DNA of 64,000 nucleotides from a virus, in the IMG/VR virus record IMGVR_UViG_3300035180_001545, positions 1-64,000 of that record; one strand, 5' to 3'. The translations under genes were made by a program, and so were the position numbers. Below, piece after piece: positions 1 to 6,859 of this stretch. Each line of letters opens with the position of its first letter. The first letter of the stretch is position 1. Below the pieces are notes generated by a model. It worked only from the letters and a program-made list of their open reading frames with translations, did no database searches and was not told where the DNA came from.

Positions 1-493
1 AAGCATGTGGTCAAGATGGTCCTTGAATCAGCACAGATGCTAAGCACTCACAGGCTGCTCAATGGCAGCTACGTCGAGCACAAGGGAAAGCGGATCTTGA
101 AGCTGGCAGGCGAGGATGCTGTCTTTAACTTAGATGCTCAGCGCCTTACCATCGCAAATCGTATATGCTATGTTGCGACGCACGTCAACCACCCGTGCGC
201 CGTCTGGGTTAGACGTAGCAAGGCTCTATCAGTTAATGATAGAGCTCGATATCGAGCGGCAGTGCCGTTTTACACCAGGCGTAGGGAAAACAGTCAGAGA
301 ACTAGGTGAGTTCCTTGCAAAGGCGCCTAAAGGTCTTGATGACATCGGGTTCACCGAACCCGCTCAGGCGATGCCCGAGGAGCTACGAGGCTCGAATGCT
401 GTCGAAGCCTACCGTAGGTACTATGTCAAGTGCAAGCAGCACTTGGCCAAGTGGACCAAGCGCGAACAGCCTACTTGGTTTTCAGTCGCCTAG
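1..493 (+). pseudogene. Phage conserved protein, 5' cut by window edge, frameshifted
   Basis: Frame 1 is open from the first base and reads KHVVKMVLESAQMLST, continuing to HPCAVWVRRS near base 210. The matching C-terminal half (ARLYQLMIELDIE to AYRRYYVKCK and WTKREQPTWF) is in frame 2 and stops at 491-493. The two halves look like one protein of a family common in phages, with conserved HVVKM, HPCA.WVR and AWTKR-P-W blocks, so one base is out of register around 205-220. Function is not known to me; some relatives may carry a DNA-glycosylase label, which I do not adopt. The alternative is two unrelated short genes, which is less likely because the motif order matches. Confidence 0.55.
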
Positions 494-721
494 GACTTCG
501 TTGTCATCGGGGTCATCAAGGTTGAAGACGCCGAAAGAACGGTCGAGACCTGGCACCTCAGCATTGATGAGGTTCCGTGACTTGCCGTCTTTGCCAGGCT
601 CAGTACGGCCCTTGAACTGGATCTTGGACGCATAGTCAGGATGCGCCTTCTTAACGCCAGCCTTCCAAGCCTCTAGCTTGGCGGTCTCGTCGTTCTCGAG
701 GAGGGTGGTAAAGATGCTCAT
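482..721 (-). CDS. Small protein with N-terminal LLE tag
   Basis: A 79-residue basic/acidic protein that starts MSIFTTLLEND, putting L-L-E at residues 7-9. This is the (I/L)-x-E motif cut by T4-type prohead proteases. The body (ETAKLEAWKAGVKKAHPDY, then KGRTEPGKDGKSRN) has no domain I recognise. The start is fixed by a TAAATA box five bases upstream (727-732); there is no Shine-Dalgarno sequence. Its 3' end overlaps the converging gene at 493 by 12 bases. A capsid-internal protein is an inference from the tag only. Confidence 0.7.
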   Translation of the reverse strand: MSIFTTLLENDETAKLEAWKAGVKKAHPDYASKIQFKGRTEPGKDGKSRNLINAEVPGLDRSFGVFNLDDPDDNEVLGD

Positions 722-726
722 GCATC

Positions 727-732
727 TATTTA
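727..732 (-). promoter_or_regulatory. Late promoter-like TAAATA box
   Basis: TAAATAG on the minus strand, with five bases between its last A and the ATG at 721. With T4 late-promoter geometry the transcript would start at or within a base or two of the start codon. Confidence 0.6.
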
Positions 733-770
733 CCAGGGCTTATGGCCAGCTACCCATCTCTCTTTTGAAG

Positions 771-950
771 TCACGGGATGTCCCAGCCGCCAAAGGTGAC
801 TTCGTCGCCGTTCAGGAAGTTACGGTCGCTAGGAGAAATGATCCGCACCGAGTGCACGGTCGTGCTAGGCACCTTGAGAGCCCCAATGGCCTCATCGCTC
901 GATAGCAGAAGCTGTTGAACCTCAAGCAGGAAACGCTTATACGACAGCAT
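771..950 (-). CDS. Small protein of the QQ-helix family
   Basis: A 59-residue protein starting at the ATG at 950. Residues 1-20 (MLSYKRFLLEVQQLLLSSDE) carry the FLLEVQQLLL helix that recurs in about fifteen proteins of this window; compare DLLEVQQELIE in the gene at 35857. The start overlaps the end of the gene at 937-1320, so the two are probably translationally coupled. A longer in-frame extension to 1028 exists but would lie wholly inside that neighbour. No function is assignable. Confidence 0.55.
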   Translation of the reverse strand: MLSYKRFLLEVQQLLLSSDEAIGALKVPSTTVHSVRIISPSDRNFLNGDEVTFGGWDIP

Positions 951-1320
951 AGAACTTATCGAAGACCAGTTCGCTATAGGTATTGGTGTTATCCAACGTG
1001 TCCCGAGCGCGGGCACGACGATAGACAATGTGGGTCACCGCAATGCCGATCGAGCTCATGTTCTCCTCAAACAGCTCTGACCCAATTGCTGCTGAGATCG
1101 GGCTGGGCAGCCTGGTCACACGTTCGCGGTTGCCGTCTCGGCCTATGCTAACAGTGATGGACTTTCCGATATGCCTAAAGTACAAGCGGCCGAGGGCCGG
1201 GTCATGATAGATGAGGCAAGGCTCATCCTGTTCCCGTTTAAGCCTAGTCTTGCAATCATCGATGTTGTCGATGAGCGCAGCTTGCAGCTTGAGGAAGAAT
1301 GGGATGCTAGCGTGCGCCAT
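937..1320 (-). CDS. QQ-helix family protein
   Basis: 127 residues. The N-terminus IPFFLKLQAALIDNIDDCKT matches the amphipathic LKFQQELI-D pattern of the window's paralogous family, but it lacks the MKLxxLLE tag. The rest is mixed beta-type sequence with no recognised domain. Upstream of the ATG at 1320 lies AATAAAAT, a possible variant of the late box. It is followed by an overlapping family member (771-950). Its role is unknown. Confidence 0.6.
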   Translation of the reverse strand: MAHASIPFFLKLQAALIDNIDDCKTRLKREQDEPCLIYHDPALGRLYFRHIGKSITVSIGRDGNRERVTRLPSPISAAIGSELFEENMSSIGIAVTHIVYRRARARDTLDNTNTYSELVFDKFYAVV

Positions 1321-1355
1321 GTACGGATTTTATTCAGTCCGCCGATGCATGTAAA

Positions 1356-1610
1356 CTAGCTAAGCGCGTCTTCAATCGCCCGAACTTGCCGATCTTGCCG
1401 ATCTTTATACTCGGCTTCTTGCCAAGCAGAAGGAGGAGCAGCTGTGATGGCAAGCTTGTGAAGCGGATCTTCCCAACGCTTAAATGTCGGCTTAGGAGGC
1501 TTAGGTGTCAGGAGACTAACCATCTTGAAGATGTTGTTCCTTTCATACTCAACATCAGCTGACTTTAACGCCTTAGGCTTCTTGAAGGCTGCTAACTTAT
1601 TGAATGCCAT
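1356..1610 (-). CDS. Hypothetical protein
   Basis: 84 residues starting MAFNKLAAFKKPKALKS. It is lysine- and proline-rich in the middle (LLTPKPPKPTFKRWEDP) and acidic/basic at the C-terminus (YKDRQDRQVRAIED). I do not recognise it. It stands alone downstream of the gp23 terminator and has an 8-bp hairpin just upstream of its start codon. The composition would suit a small DNA- or head-associated protein, but this is a guess. Confidence 0.55.
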   Translation of the reverse strand: MAFNKLAAFKKPKALKSADVEYERNNIFKMVSLLTPKPPKPTFKRWEDPLHKLAITAAPPSAWQEAEYKDRQDRQVRAIEDALS

Positions 1611-1614
1611 GACG

Positions 1615-1640
1615 AAGATCCGTTATGAGAGGCGGATCTT
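1615..1640 (-). promoter_or_regulatory. Leader hairpin before gene 1356-1610
   Basis: The arms AAGATCCG (1615-1622) and CGGATCTT (1633-1640) pair perfectly around a 10-base loop, 4 bases upstream of the ATG at 1610. It could mask or expose the start site in RNA. Confidence 0.3.
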
Positions 1641-1694
1641 AAAACACAGCCTTTCGCAGCTTACATTTTCCATGAGTAGAAAACTTCAAGCAAG

Positions 1695-1717
1695 AAAAAG
1701 GCCACCCGCGGGTGGCC
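1695..1717 (-). terminator. Rho-independent terminator after gp23
   Basis: The perfect 18-base palindrome GGCCACCCGCGGGTGGCC (1700-1717) is followed on the minus strand by TTTTT. It lies 50 bases beyond the gp23 stop, so it ends the gp22-gp23 transcript. Confidence 0.85.
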
Positions 1718-1766
1718 TGAGTTGGCTTGAGCCGTAAACAACACCGCCTTGCGACGGCTTCCTGGA

Positions 1767-3122
1767 TTACAGGAACGTGAGGTTGTTGACGACGATCTTG
1801 CCGTAGTAGTCGGCCGAGTTCGCCAGGGAGGAAGCGCTCGAAGTGAACGTTGCCTTGCCGTAGCGGGTCATGACCGCGATTTGGTTGTTGTAGGTCTGTG
1901 GATCCACAACGGTGTTGCTGGTCATCAGCGGGATGTACGGGCAGTAGAAGTAACCTGCGTCCGTTTCGCCGTTGCCGCCCTTGTAGCCGATCAGAACGAT
2001 CTGCGACGAAGCGCCTGCGCCACCTGGGACTGCCGAAGCAGCTGCCACAGTACCGAACGATGCATCGAACAGGAAGGAGTAAACCTTGATCGCGCCGTTC
2101 AGTGTACCAACCAGCTTGGTGTTGTTCGGACCTTCGAACGAGCCAGAAACGGCAGGTGCGAAGACGGACTTTGCAGCGGACTGCAGCACCGACACGATTT
2201 GCGGGTTGACCACAGCGAAGTTCGCCATGCCGCGACGTGTCTTAGCGCCGATGTCGTTTGCCACCTTGTTGATCAGCACGCCGAGAACAGCGTGGCGGTC
2301 ACCGATGTAGTGCGGGGTGCCCGTGAAGGAACCAGCCATATCGAACAGCTCAGTCGTACCAGCCAGACGGATCAGGTCGGTAACGATTTCGTTATCGATT
2401 TCGTGCACGATTTCGGCAGACAGAGCCTGCGTGATCTCAGCTTCGAGGTCGAGACCGTGCTGCGAGGACAGGTCCTGCATAGCTTCGATCGACCACTTAG
2501 CTTGCAGCTTGCGGGTCTTGGCTTCAACAGCCTGACGCAGCACTTGGATGCCCATGGAACGGCCTGGGAAGGCTTCCATGTCGATGACATCGCCGGCGTT
2601 GCCAGACAGTGGGGAGCTAGACAGCGAGAACGCGCCAGCCGGTGTGAACGCGCCGCCGTTTGCAACGCCAGAAGCGTTGTACAGGCCGCCCGAAGCACCA
2701 GGAGTCACGCCACCGGAGTAGAAGCGACGCATCTTGCCAGCGTACGGTGCCGAAGCAGACGTATTGCCGAAAGCTTCGTCATCAACTGCGATGTCGCCAG
2801 CCGTGGTTTCAGCCGTGGTTGCTGCGTTCTTGTAAACGTAGCGCATGGAGAAGATCAGACCGGTTGGGCCAGTCAGCGGTTGAACGCCAACGATTTCGGT
2901 ACCGATGGTGCCAGGGATGATCCGGCGGATCATAGGCATCATGATCTTCTGGAAGTTAGCGACGTTGCCGGTCGAAACGACGTCAGCGCCAGCAGTTTCC
3001 AGGAGGTACTTGCGCTGGTTTTCCAGCGCGAGGTCGACGATACGCGTCTTGGTCGGGTCAAGGTTTTCGAGCAGAGCGGACTTGGCTTCGCCCCAAACCT
3101 TTGCTTCTTTCAGAAATTGCAT
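1767..3122 (-). CDS. 23: Major capsid protein gp23
   Basis: 451 residues, T4 gp23-type HK97-fold capsid subunit; shorter than T4 gp23 (521). The N-terminal segment with MQFLKEAKVWGEAKSALLE and a second LLE at residues 40-42 (KYLLETAGADVV) fits the cleaved propeptide. Gp21-type cleavage after E42 would leave mature protein starting TAGADVV, followed by the conserved NVANFQKIMMPMIRRI block and PLTGPTGLIFSMR. SD GGAG lies 8 bases before the ATG. It is cotranscribed with gp22 (23-base gap) and closed by a strong terminator. Confidence 0.95.
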   Translation of the reverse strand: MQFLKEAKVWGEAKSALLENLDPTKTRIVDLALENQRKYLLETAGADVVSTGNVANFQKIMMPMIRRIIPGTIGTEIVGVQPLTGPTGLIFSMRYVYKNAATTAETTAGDIAVDDEAFGNTSASAPYAGKMRRFYSGGVTPGASGGLYNASGVANGGAFTPAGAFSLSSSPLSGNAGDVIDMEAFPGRSMGIQVLRQAVEAKTRKLQAKWSIEAMQDLSSQHGLDLEAEITQALSAEIVHEIDNEIVTDLIRLAGTTELFDMAGSFTGTPHYIGDRHAVLGVLINKVANDIGAKTRRGMANFAVVNPQIVSVLQSAAKSVFAPAVSGSFEGPNNTKLVGTLNGAIKVYSFLFDASFGTVAAASAVPGGAGASSQIVLIGYKGGNGETDAGYFYCPYIPLMTSNTVVDPQTYNNQIAVMTRYGKATFTSSASSLANSADYYGKIVVNNLTFL

Positions 3123-3145
3123 TTGAGTGTCTCCAGGGAGTAGGG

Positions 3146-4054
3146 TTATGCCATGCCAGCAAGCTTACGCTGACGCGAAAGCCAAGCTGCGGCGGTTGGG
3201 TCTGTGATTGCATCGACTTTCTGAACTTGTTCAGTTTCGCCTTCGTTACCGGTGACAACCTTGCTTTCGGTCAGTTGTACAACAGCTTCCGGCTTTGCAG
3301 TCACCGGGGTAGCCACAGTCGATTCCTTCAGAACGCGTGCGAGGTAAACCTTGTACGCTTCGTCCAGCTTCTCAGTGGATACATTGTTGAGGATGAGCTT
3401 CATCTGCTCGCGGGTGGAACCCGTCAGCGGAGTGAGCAGCTCGTCCAGCTTGCTTTGGCGGGCTTCAGCGACGCGTTGGCGTTCGATGTCAGCCAGGCGC
3501 TTGGTAGCGTCTGCAAGCTTGTCTTGTGCTTCAGTGAGTTCACGTTCAGTCTTCGAAGTGTCTTCCTTGAAGATCTTCTTGTACTCAACGCCGAACGCTT
3601 CAACGATCTTGCGACCGAGTTCGAGCTTCTTGACCTCAGCGATGTCTTCCTTGAGCTCTTCGAACTCCGCGTCAACGCGGGACTCGAGGAAGAGGTCGAG
3701 CTTGTCAACAAGCATCTCCATCTCTTCGCCGAAGCGGACAGCAAGCTGTTCCTTCTCTTCAACGAGCTTTTCGGCAAACTCAACTTCGAGGTCACGGAAC
3801 TGTTCGATGTCGCCCTTGAGTTCGTCAAATTCGCCCTTGATGGTTTCGTCGAGCTTAATGTTCAGGCTTTCAACGAGTTCTTCACGGGCCTTGACAAACT
3901 CCTCCGTCAGGCGTGCGTTGACTTCAGTCTCGAGCTTGGCGCGTTCCTCGGCCAGGAAAGTGTCGGTGGCAGTCTTGAACTGCTCCGCCAACGTGGCCTT
4001 GGTTTCTTCGCTCAGCAAGTCTGACTCAAGCAGCTTTTTGAGGATTTCATCCAT
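3146..4054 (-). CDS. 22: Prohead scaffold protein gp22
   Basis: 302 residues, extremely rich in Glu, Lys and Leu and predicted to be almost entirely coiled coil, as expected for the main T4-type prohead core protein. It contains LLE at residues 8-10 (DEILKKLLESD) and further L-x-E sites (LFLES, VLKES), which suit digestion by gp21 during maturation. Gene order gp21, small core genes, gp22, gp23 matches T4. SD GGAG precedes the ATG. A late box lies about 50 bases upstream, after the terminator of the gp21 unit. Confidence 0.9.
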   Translation of the reverse strand: MDEILKKLLESDLLSEETKATLAEQFKTATDTFLAEERAKLETEVNARLTEEFVKAREELVESLNIKLDETIKGEFDELKGDIEQFRDLEVEFAEKLVEEKEQLAVRFGEEMEMLVDKLDLFLESRVDAEFEELKEDIAEVKKLELGRKIVEAFGVEYKKIFKEDTSKTERELTEAQDKLADATKRLADIERQRVAEARQSKLDELLTPLTGSTREQMKLILNNVSTEKLDEAYKVYLARVLKESTVATPVTAKPEAVVQLTESKVVTGNEGETEQVQKVDAITDPTAAAWLSRQRKLAGMA

Positions 4055-4105
4055 TCGTGTTGTCTCCGGTTTAGAGTTGCTGTCAAATCAATCTTTGACA
4101 GAGGA

Positions 4106-4111
4106 TATTTA
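4106..4111 (-). promoter_or_regulatory. Late promoter-like TAAATA box for gp22-gp23
   Basis: GTAAATAT on the minus strand between the terminator at 4147-4184 and gp22. The leader to the gp22 ATG is about 50 bases and contains an SD, unlike the leaderless sites elsewhere. Confidence 0.6.
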
Positions 4112-4146
4112 CTAGCATTCTGAAAAATATGCTACTTTTTGATGAT

Positions 4147-4184
4147 AAAAAAGGCCGAAGCATCGCCGTTATGATGCTTCGGCC
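4147..4184 (-). terminator. Rho-independent terminator of the gp21 unit
   Basis: A 12-bp perfect stem (GGCCGAAGCATC at 4153-4164 with GATGCTTCGGCC at 4173-4184) and an 8-base loop. On the minus strand six Ts follow. It separates the gp20-gp21 transcript from gp22-gp23. Confidence 0.85.
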
Positions 4185-4246
4185 CTTGATTGCGCCCTCT
4201 TGGAAGGGCTGGTTTAGCGAGCTTTTGTCGCTAAGCCGCTTCAGTG

Positions 4247-4567
4247 TTACTCAGTTTTAGGAGCTTCAGCGGCCTTAACAGGCTCAGCCTTAACCTCTTC
4301 AACTGCCACAGCCTTGACAACTTTTTCAGGCTGCTTAACGGCTGGCAGCGGCTTGCCATGCATGCCGCAAGCGTGGAGGACTTCGTTCTCCCACTTAGCA
4401 ACTTCAACAACGTCCTTCTTGTCCAGCTTGGCGAAGTTGTCCGTCAGGCGTTTTGCTTCAGCTTGCCATGCATCGCCGGCAAAACCGTGGGCGAGCATAC
4501 GCGCTTGCCAGTCATGGCCAACTACGAGCCAGAGGTTATCATATCCAGTGCGTTTTACGTCCAACAT
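4247..4567 (-). CDS. Putative prohead core/head protein
   Basis: 106 residues. The N-terminal half is helical (RTGYDNLWLVVGHDWQARML). The C-terminal third is a low-complexity Ala/Val/Glu/Lys/Pro tail (VEEVKAEPVKAAEAPKTE). Lying between gp21 and gp22, it occupies the area where T4 keeps small head-core genes 67/68, but I see no direct sequence match. The ATG is adjacent to the preceding stop. The role is inferred from position. Confidence 0.6.
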   Translation of the reverse strand: MLDVKRTGYDNLWLVVGHDWQARMLAHGFAGDAWQAEAKRLTDNFAKLDKKDVVEVAKWENEVLHACGMHGKPLPAVKQPEKVVKAVAVEEVKAEPVKAAEAPKTE

Positions 4568-5074
4568 TTATTGCTCCTCAATCGGCTTTGCCGTGTAGAA
4601 AGTGATCGGCGCTGCGTCATCATTCGGGCCCACAAGGGACACAACGAAGTCGCCGCGCTTCATCAAGCGCTTGATGCCGATACGGCCAGTGAGGGTGAAG
4701 CCTGCACGCTTGACACGCTCCAGGGTAACTTCGCCGTCCGTTGAGATGCCCAGGGCACGTGCGGCACGCTTGAACTCGCGCTCAGAGCCTGAGGTGACGC
4801 CGTAGACGGCAGCACGTTCATGCTCACGACCGAAGATTGCGTAGACGCGCTTCGTCTCGCGACGAAGGTCTTGATTCTCGGTTTGTTCGAGGTTTGTGTA
4901 GATGTCAAACTTCGGACGGAAGAAGAACGCTGTCTTATTCGGCGCGAGGCTTGTATCACCTTCAGGAGGAGCTACAGCTGCATCATCTGCAGCAATTTCA
5001 GGCTCCTTCTTTACCTTAGGTTTAGCCTTCGACTCCGTGAGGATGACGAGGGACTTCAAAAGTTCGAGTTCCAT
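4568..5074 (-). CDS. Putative prohead core protein with LTE cleavage motif
   Basis: 168 residues. The N-terminus MELELLKSLVILTESKAKPK has L-T-E at 12-14 followed by a Lys/Pro/Ala-rich segment. The remainder (from about residue 50) is a compact mixed domain, FFFRPKFDIYTNLEQ to FVVSLVGPNDD. The position beside gp21 and the (I/L)-x-E motif suggest a gp68-like core protein processed in the prohead. It is packed tightly against gp21 (2-base gap). No family was recognised by sequence. Confidence 0.6.
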   Translation of the reverse strand: MELELLKSLVILTESKAKPKVKKEPEIAADDAAVAPPEGDTSLAPNKTAFFFRPKFDIYTNLEQTENQDLRRETKRVYAIFGREHERAAVYGVTSGSEREFKRAARALGISTDGEVTLERVKRAGFTLTGRIGIKRLMKRGDFVVSLVGPNDDAAPITFYTAKPIEEQ

Positions 5075-5076
5075 GA

Positions 5077-5712
5077 TTACTTCCTGAGCTGTTGGCCAGT
5101 GAGCTTTTCGAAGAAGAAGGCGAGCTCCTTCGCGAAGTACTTCTGGGCGTCATTGCTGTGGACCATCGCTTCAGCGAGGGTCATGATCTTCTTATTTTCT
5201 GTCAGCGCTTCCATGACATGGCCAGGGAATGCATTCGGTGCGGACGGAGTTGCAACTACGTCAACGGTTACTAGCGAGAAGCCTGACACGCGGCCTTCGA
5301 CCACGTTACCCGAGCCGCGCGAGGAGACGCCCAGCTTGCCGCCAGCGTTCAAGATAGCCTTAACGATCTGACCCTTCGGGTGACCTTCGATGATGCGTGC
5401 CTTGCCGATCGCGTTTGCGCCGTCCATCTTCATCTCGGTGATGATGTGCGACACGTTGTTGAGGTCGATCGTCAGGTTGTCGGGGTGGTTCAGCTCGCCG
5501 TAGACCGTCTGGCCTTCAGCGATACGCTGGTTGATCGAGTTCACCGAAGCGGCGATCTCCTCCAGCGGGTACACACGACCGTTGCCGTTGACGAGGTCAG
5601 CTTGCATGAAGATGCCGCTGAGGTAGGAGGACTTCGTAGAGTCATGCTCCTCGACAATCAGCCGTGCGTTCGACGGGTGGATGCTTTCGATGAGAACGAG
5701 CTTGTCAGACAT
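5077..5712 (-). CDS. 21: Prohead maturation protease gp21
   Basis: 211 residues, a T4 gp21/herpes assemblin-type serine protease. NGNGRVYPLEEI is followed by YGELNHPD, which carries the catalytic His, and GVSSRGSG, which carries the nucleophile Ser; both blocks are typical of the family. The N-terminus MSDKLVLIES itself has L-I-E at residues 7-9, a likely self-processing site. SD AAGGGA lies 5 bases before the ATG, with a TAAATA box upstream. Its predicted (I/L)-x-E specificity underlies the tag hypothesis for the MKLxxLLE proteins. Confidence 0.93.
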   Translation of the reverse strand: MSDKLVLIESIHPSNARLIVEEHDSTKSSYLSGIFMQADLVNGNGRVYPLEEIAASVNSINQRIAEGQTVYGELNHPDNLTIDLNNVSHIITEMKMDGANAIGKARIIEGHPKGQIVKAILNAGGKLGVSSRGSGNVVEGRVSGFSLVTVDVVATPSAPNAFPGHVMEALTENKKIMTLAEAMVHSNDAQKYFAKELAFFFEKLTGQQLRK

Positions 5713-5738
5713 TGGGATCCCTTGGGGAGTAACTGTGC

Positions 5739-5744
5739 TATTTA
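5739..5744 (-). promoter_or_regulatory. Late promoter-like TAAATA box for gp21
   Basis: GGTAAATAGC on the minus strand, 26 bases upstream of the gp21 ATG, with an SD in the leader. Confidence 0.6.
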
Positions 5745-5783
5745 CCGAGCAAAATGCTAGTGAAGGCTAATCCGTGAAGAGCT

Positions 5784-6290
5784 TCATCCTTCCCACTCTT
5801 CGACCCACACCATGGTGTCTTCAAGTGAGGTAAAACTAGCTGTTCGGTCACCTGACTTATCAGCATGATTAGCTATCCACTCACCGTCATACTCAAACTC
5901 AAAGCGTACTTCAAATGTCGATGGGTGGATGCGCTTCTCAGCGATTAGCAAAATCGTCCCGTCGCCGTCATTGATGATGAAGCTGTATTTGTAGCCTTTT
6001 AAGCTTTTAACCAACTCATGCTTCAGGTCAAGTAGGGCAGCCACTGATAGCAAGGCCGCTTCGGGATGGTCAGCAAAGTCAACCTCGTAGACGAGCTTAG
6101 GCTGAGCTGAGGTGATAGTACGGCTCTCAAAGTTGAATGTTACTTTGACGTCGCCCTTTTTCATTGTCAATGCACCCTTTGACAAGCTAATCTCCCAGCT
6201 GTCATCATGCAAGTCATCCACAACAGCTTGTTGAACAGTGAGCATATCCTTCGAGGTAACGGTTTGCTCAAGCAGGTTAGTCAGCTTCAT
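5784..6290 (-). CDS. MKLxxLLE-tagged QQ-helix protein
   Basis: 168 residues. Tag MKLTNLLE (L-L-E at 6-8), then a helix with the family QQ pair (DMLTVQQAVVDDL), then beta-rich sequence ending with acidic WVEEWEG. It is paralogous in its first 35 residues to the next gene upstream (6287-6859), whose stop it overlaps by four bases (ATGA). Family and context between gp20 and gp21 suggest a protein packed with the prohead core. The C-terminal domain is unrecognised. Confidence 0.7.
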   Translation of the reverse strand: MKLTNLLEQTVTSKDMLTVQQAVVDDLHDDSWEISLSKGALTMKKGDVKVTFNFESRTITSAQPKLVYEVDFADHPEAALLSVAALLDLKHELVKSLKGYKYSFIINDGDGTILLIAEKRIHPSTFEVRFEFEYDGEWIANHADKSGDRTASFTSLEDTMVWVEEWEG

Positions 6291-6859
6291 ACTATCTTCT
6301 CGAGCTTCTTGACCATGTCATCATAGCCCTCAAAGTCATGGCCTTGGAGAAACTTATTTTGAGGCATCTTATCAAATGGCAACAGCATGTAATTCATATG
6401 CACGTTCTTATAGCTGTCATAACCAAGCATCACGATGATCGGAGGCTCGCTGCCGTGTGCTTCATGATGGAAGTTCTCCATCTTCGAGCCAGCTGAATAC
6501 AGTGTCACGTTATGCCTTGCGCACAGCTCAGCTTTCTCATCATTTGTGAGCTGCTTAAAGCCATGCGCGAGCAGCCACGCCTTCATCTTAGGAATAGCCA
6601 TTCGCTCATTGATGATCTCGACTACACCGTGAATGAACAGCGGATGGTTAATGCTGCATTTCTGAGCGTAAAATCTGACATGCTCCGGGTCCTTCATGTC
6701 GAGCTTCATCGGCTGCTTCAGGGAAGGGTGTCGAATTAGGATCTTGTCGCTGCTAACCTGCACGTTGAAGTCATCATCAAGCTGATCAACCAACTCTTGC
6801 TGGAACTTCAAGAGCTGTTGCCGGGGGACAGCTCCTTCGAGCAGGTTAGATAGCTTCAT
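6287..6859 (-). CDS. MKLxxLLE-tagged QQ-helix protein
   Basis: 190 residues. Tag MKLSNLLEGAV, helix RQQLLKFQQELVDQLDDD, which is the clearest copy of the family core, followed by an alpha/beta domain of unknown type. The start overlaps the gp20 stop by four bases, so it is translated in the portal operon. Probable processing after E8 by gp21 is inferred from the motif. No enzymatic motif is visible. Confidence 0.72.
   Translation of the reverse strand: MKLSNLLEGAVPRQQLLKFQQELVDQLDDDFNVQVSSDKILIRHPSLKQPMKLDMKDPEHVRFYAQKCSINHPLFIHGVVEIINERMAIPKMKAWLLAHGFKQLTNDEKAELCARHNVTLYSAGSKMENFHHEAHGSEPPIIVMLGYDSYKNVHMNYMLLPFDKMPQNKFLQGHDFEGYDDMVKKLEKIV

Noticed and set aside
1749-3143. Long plus-strand open frame opposite gp23
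   Set aside because: It is the complement of the major capsid gene; the predicted protein is Arg/Cys/Val-rich with no domain, and gp23 explains the codon pattern.
3101-4115. Two long plus-strand frames opposite gp22
   Set aside because: They mirror the Glu/Lys/Leu codons of the scaffold protein (giving Ser/Phe/Leu runs) and have no start signals.
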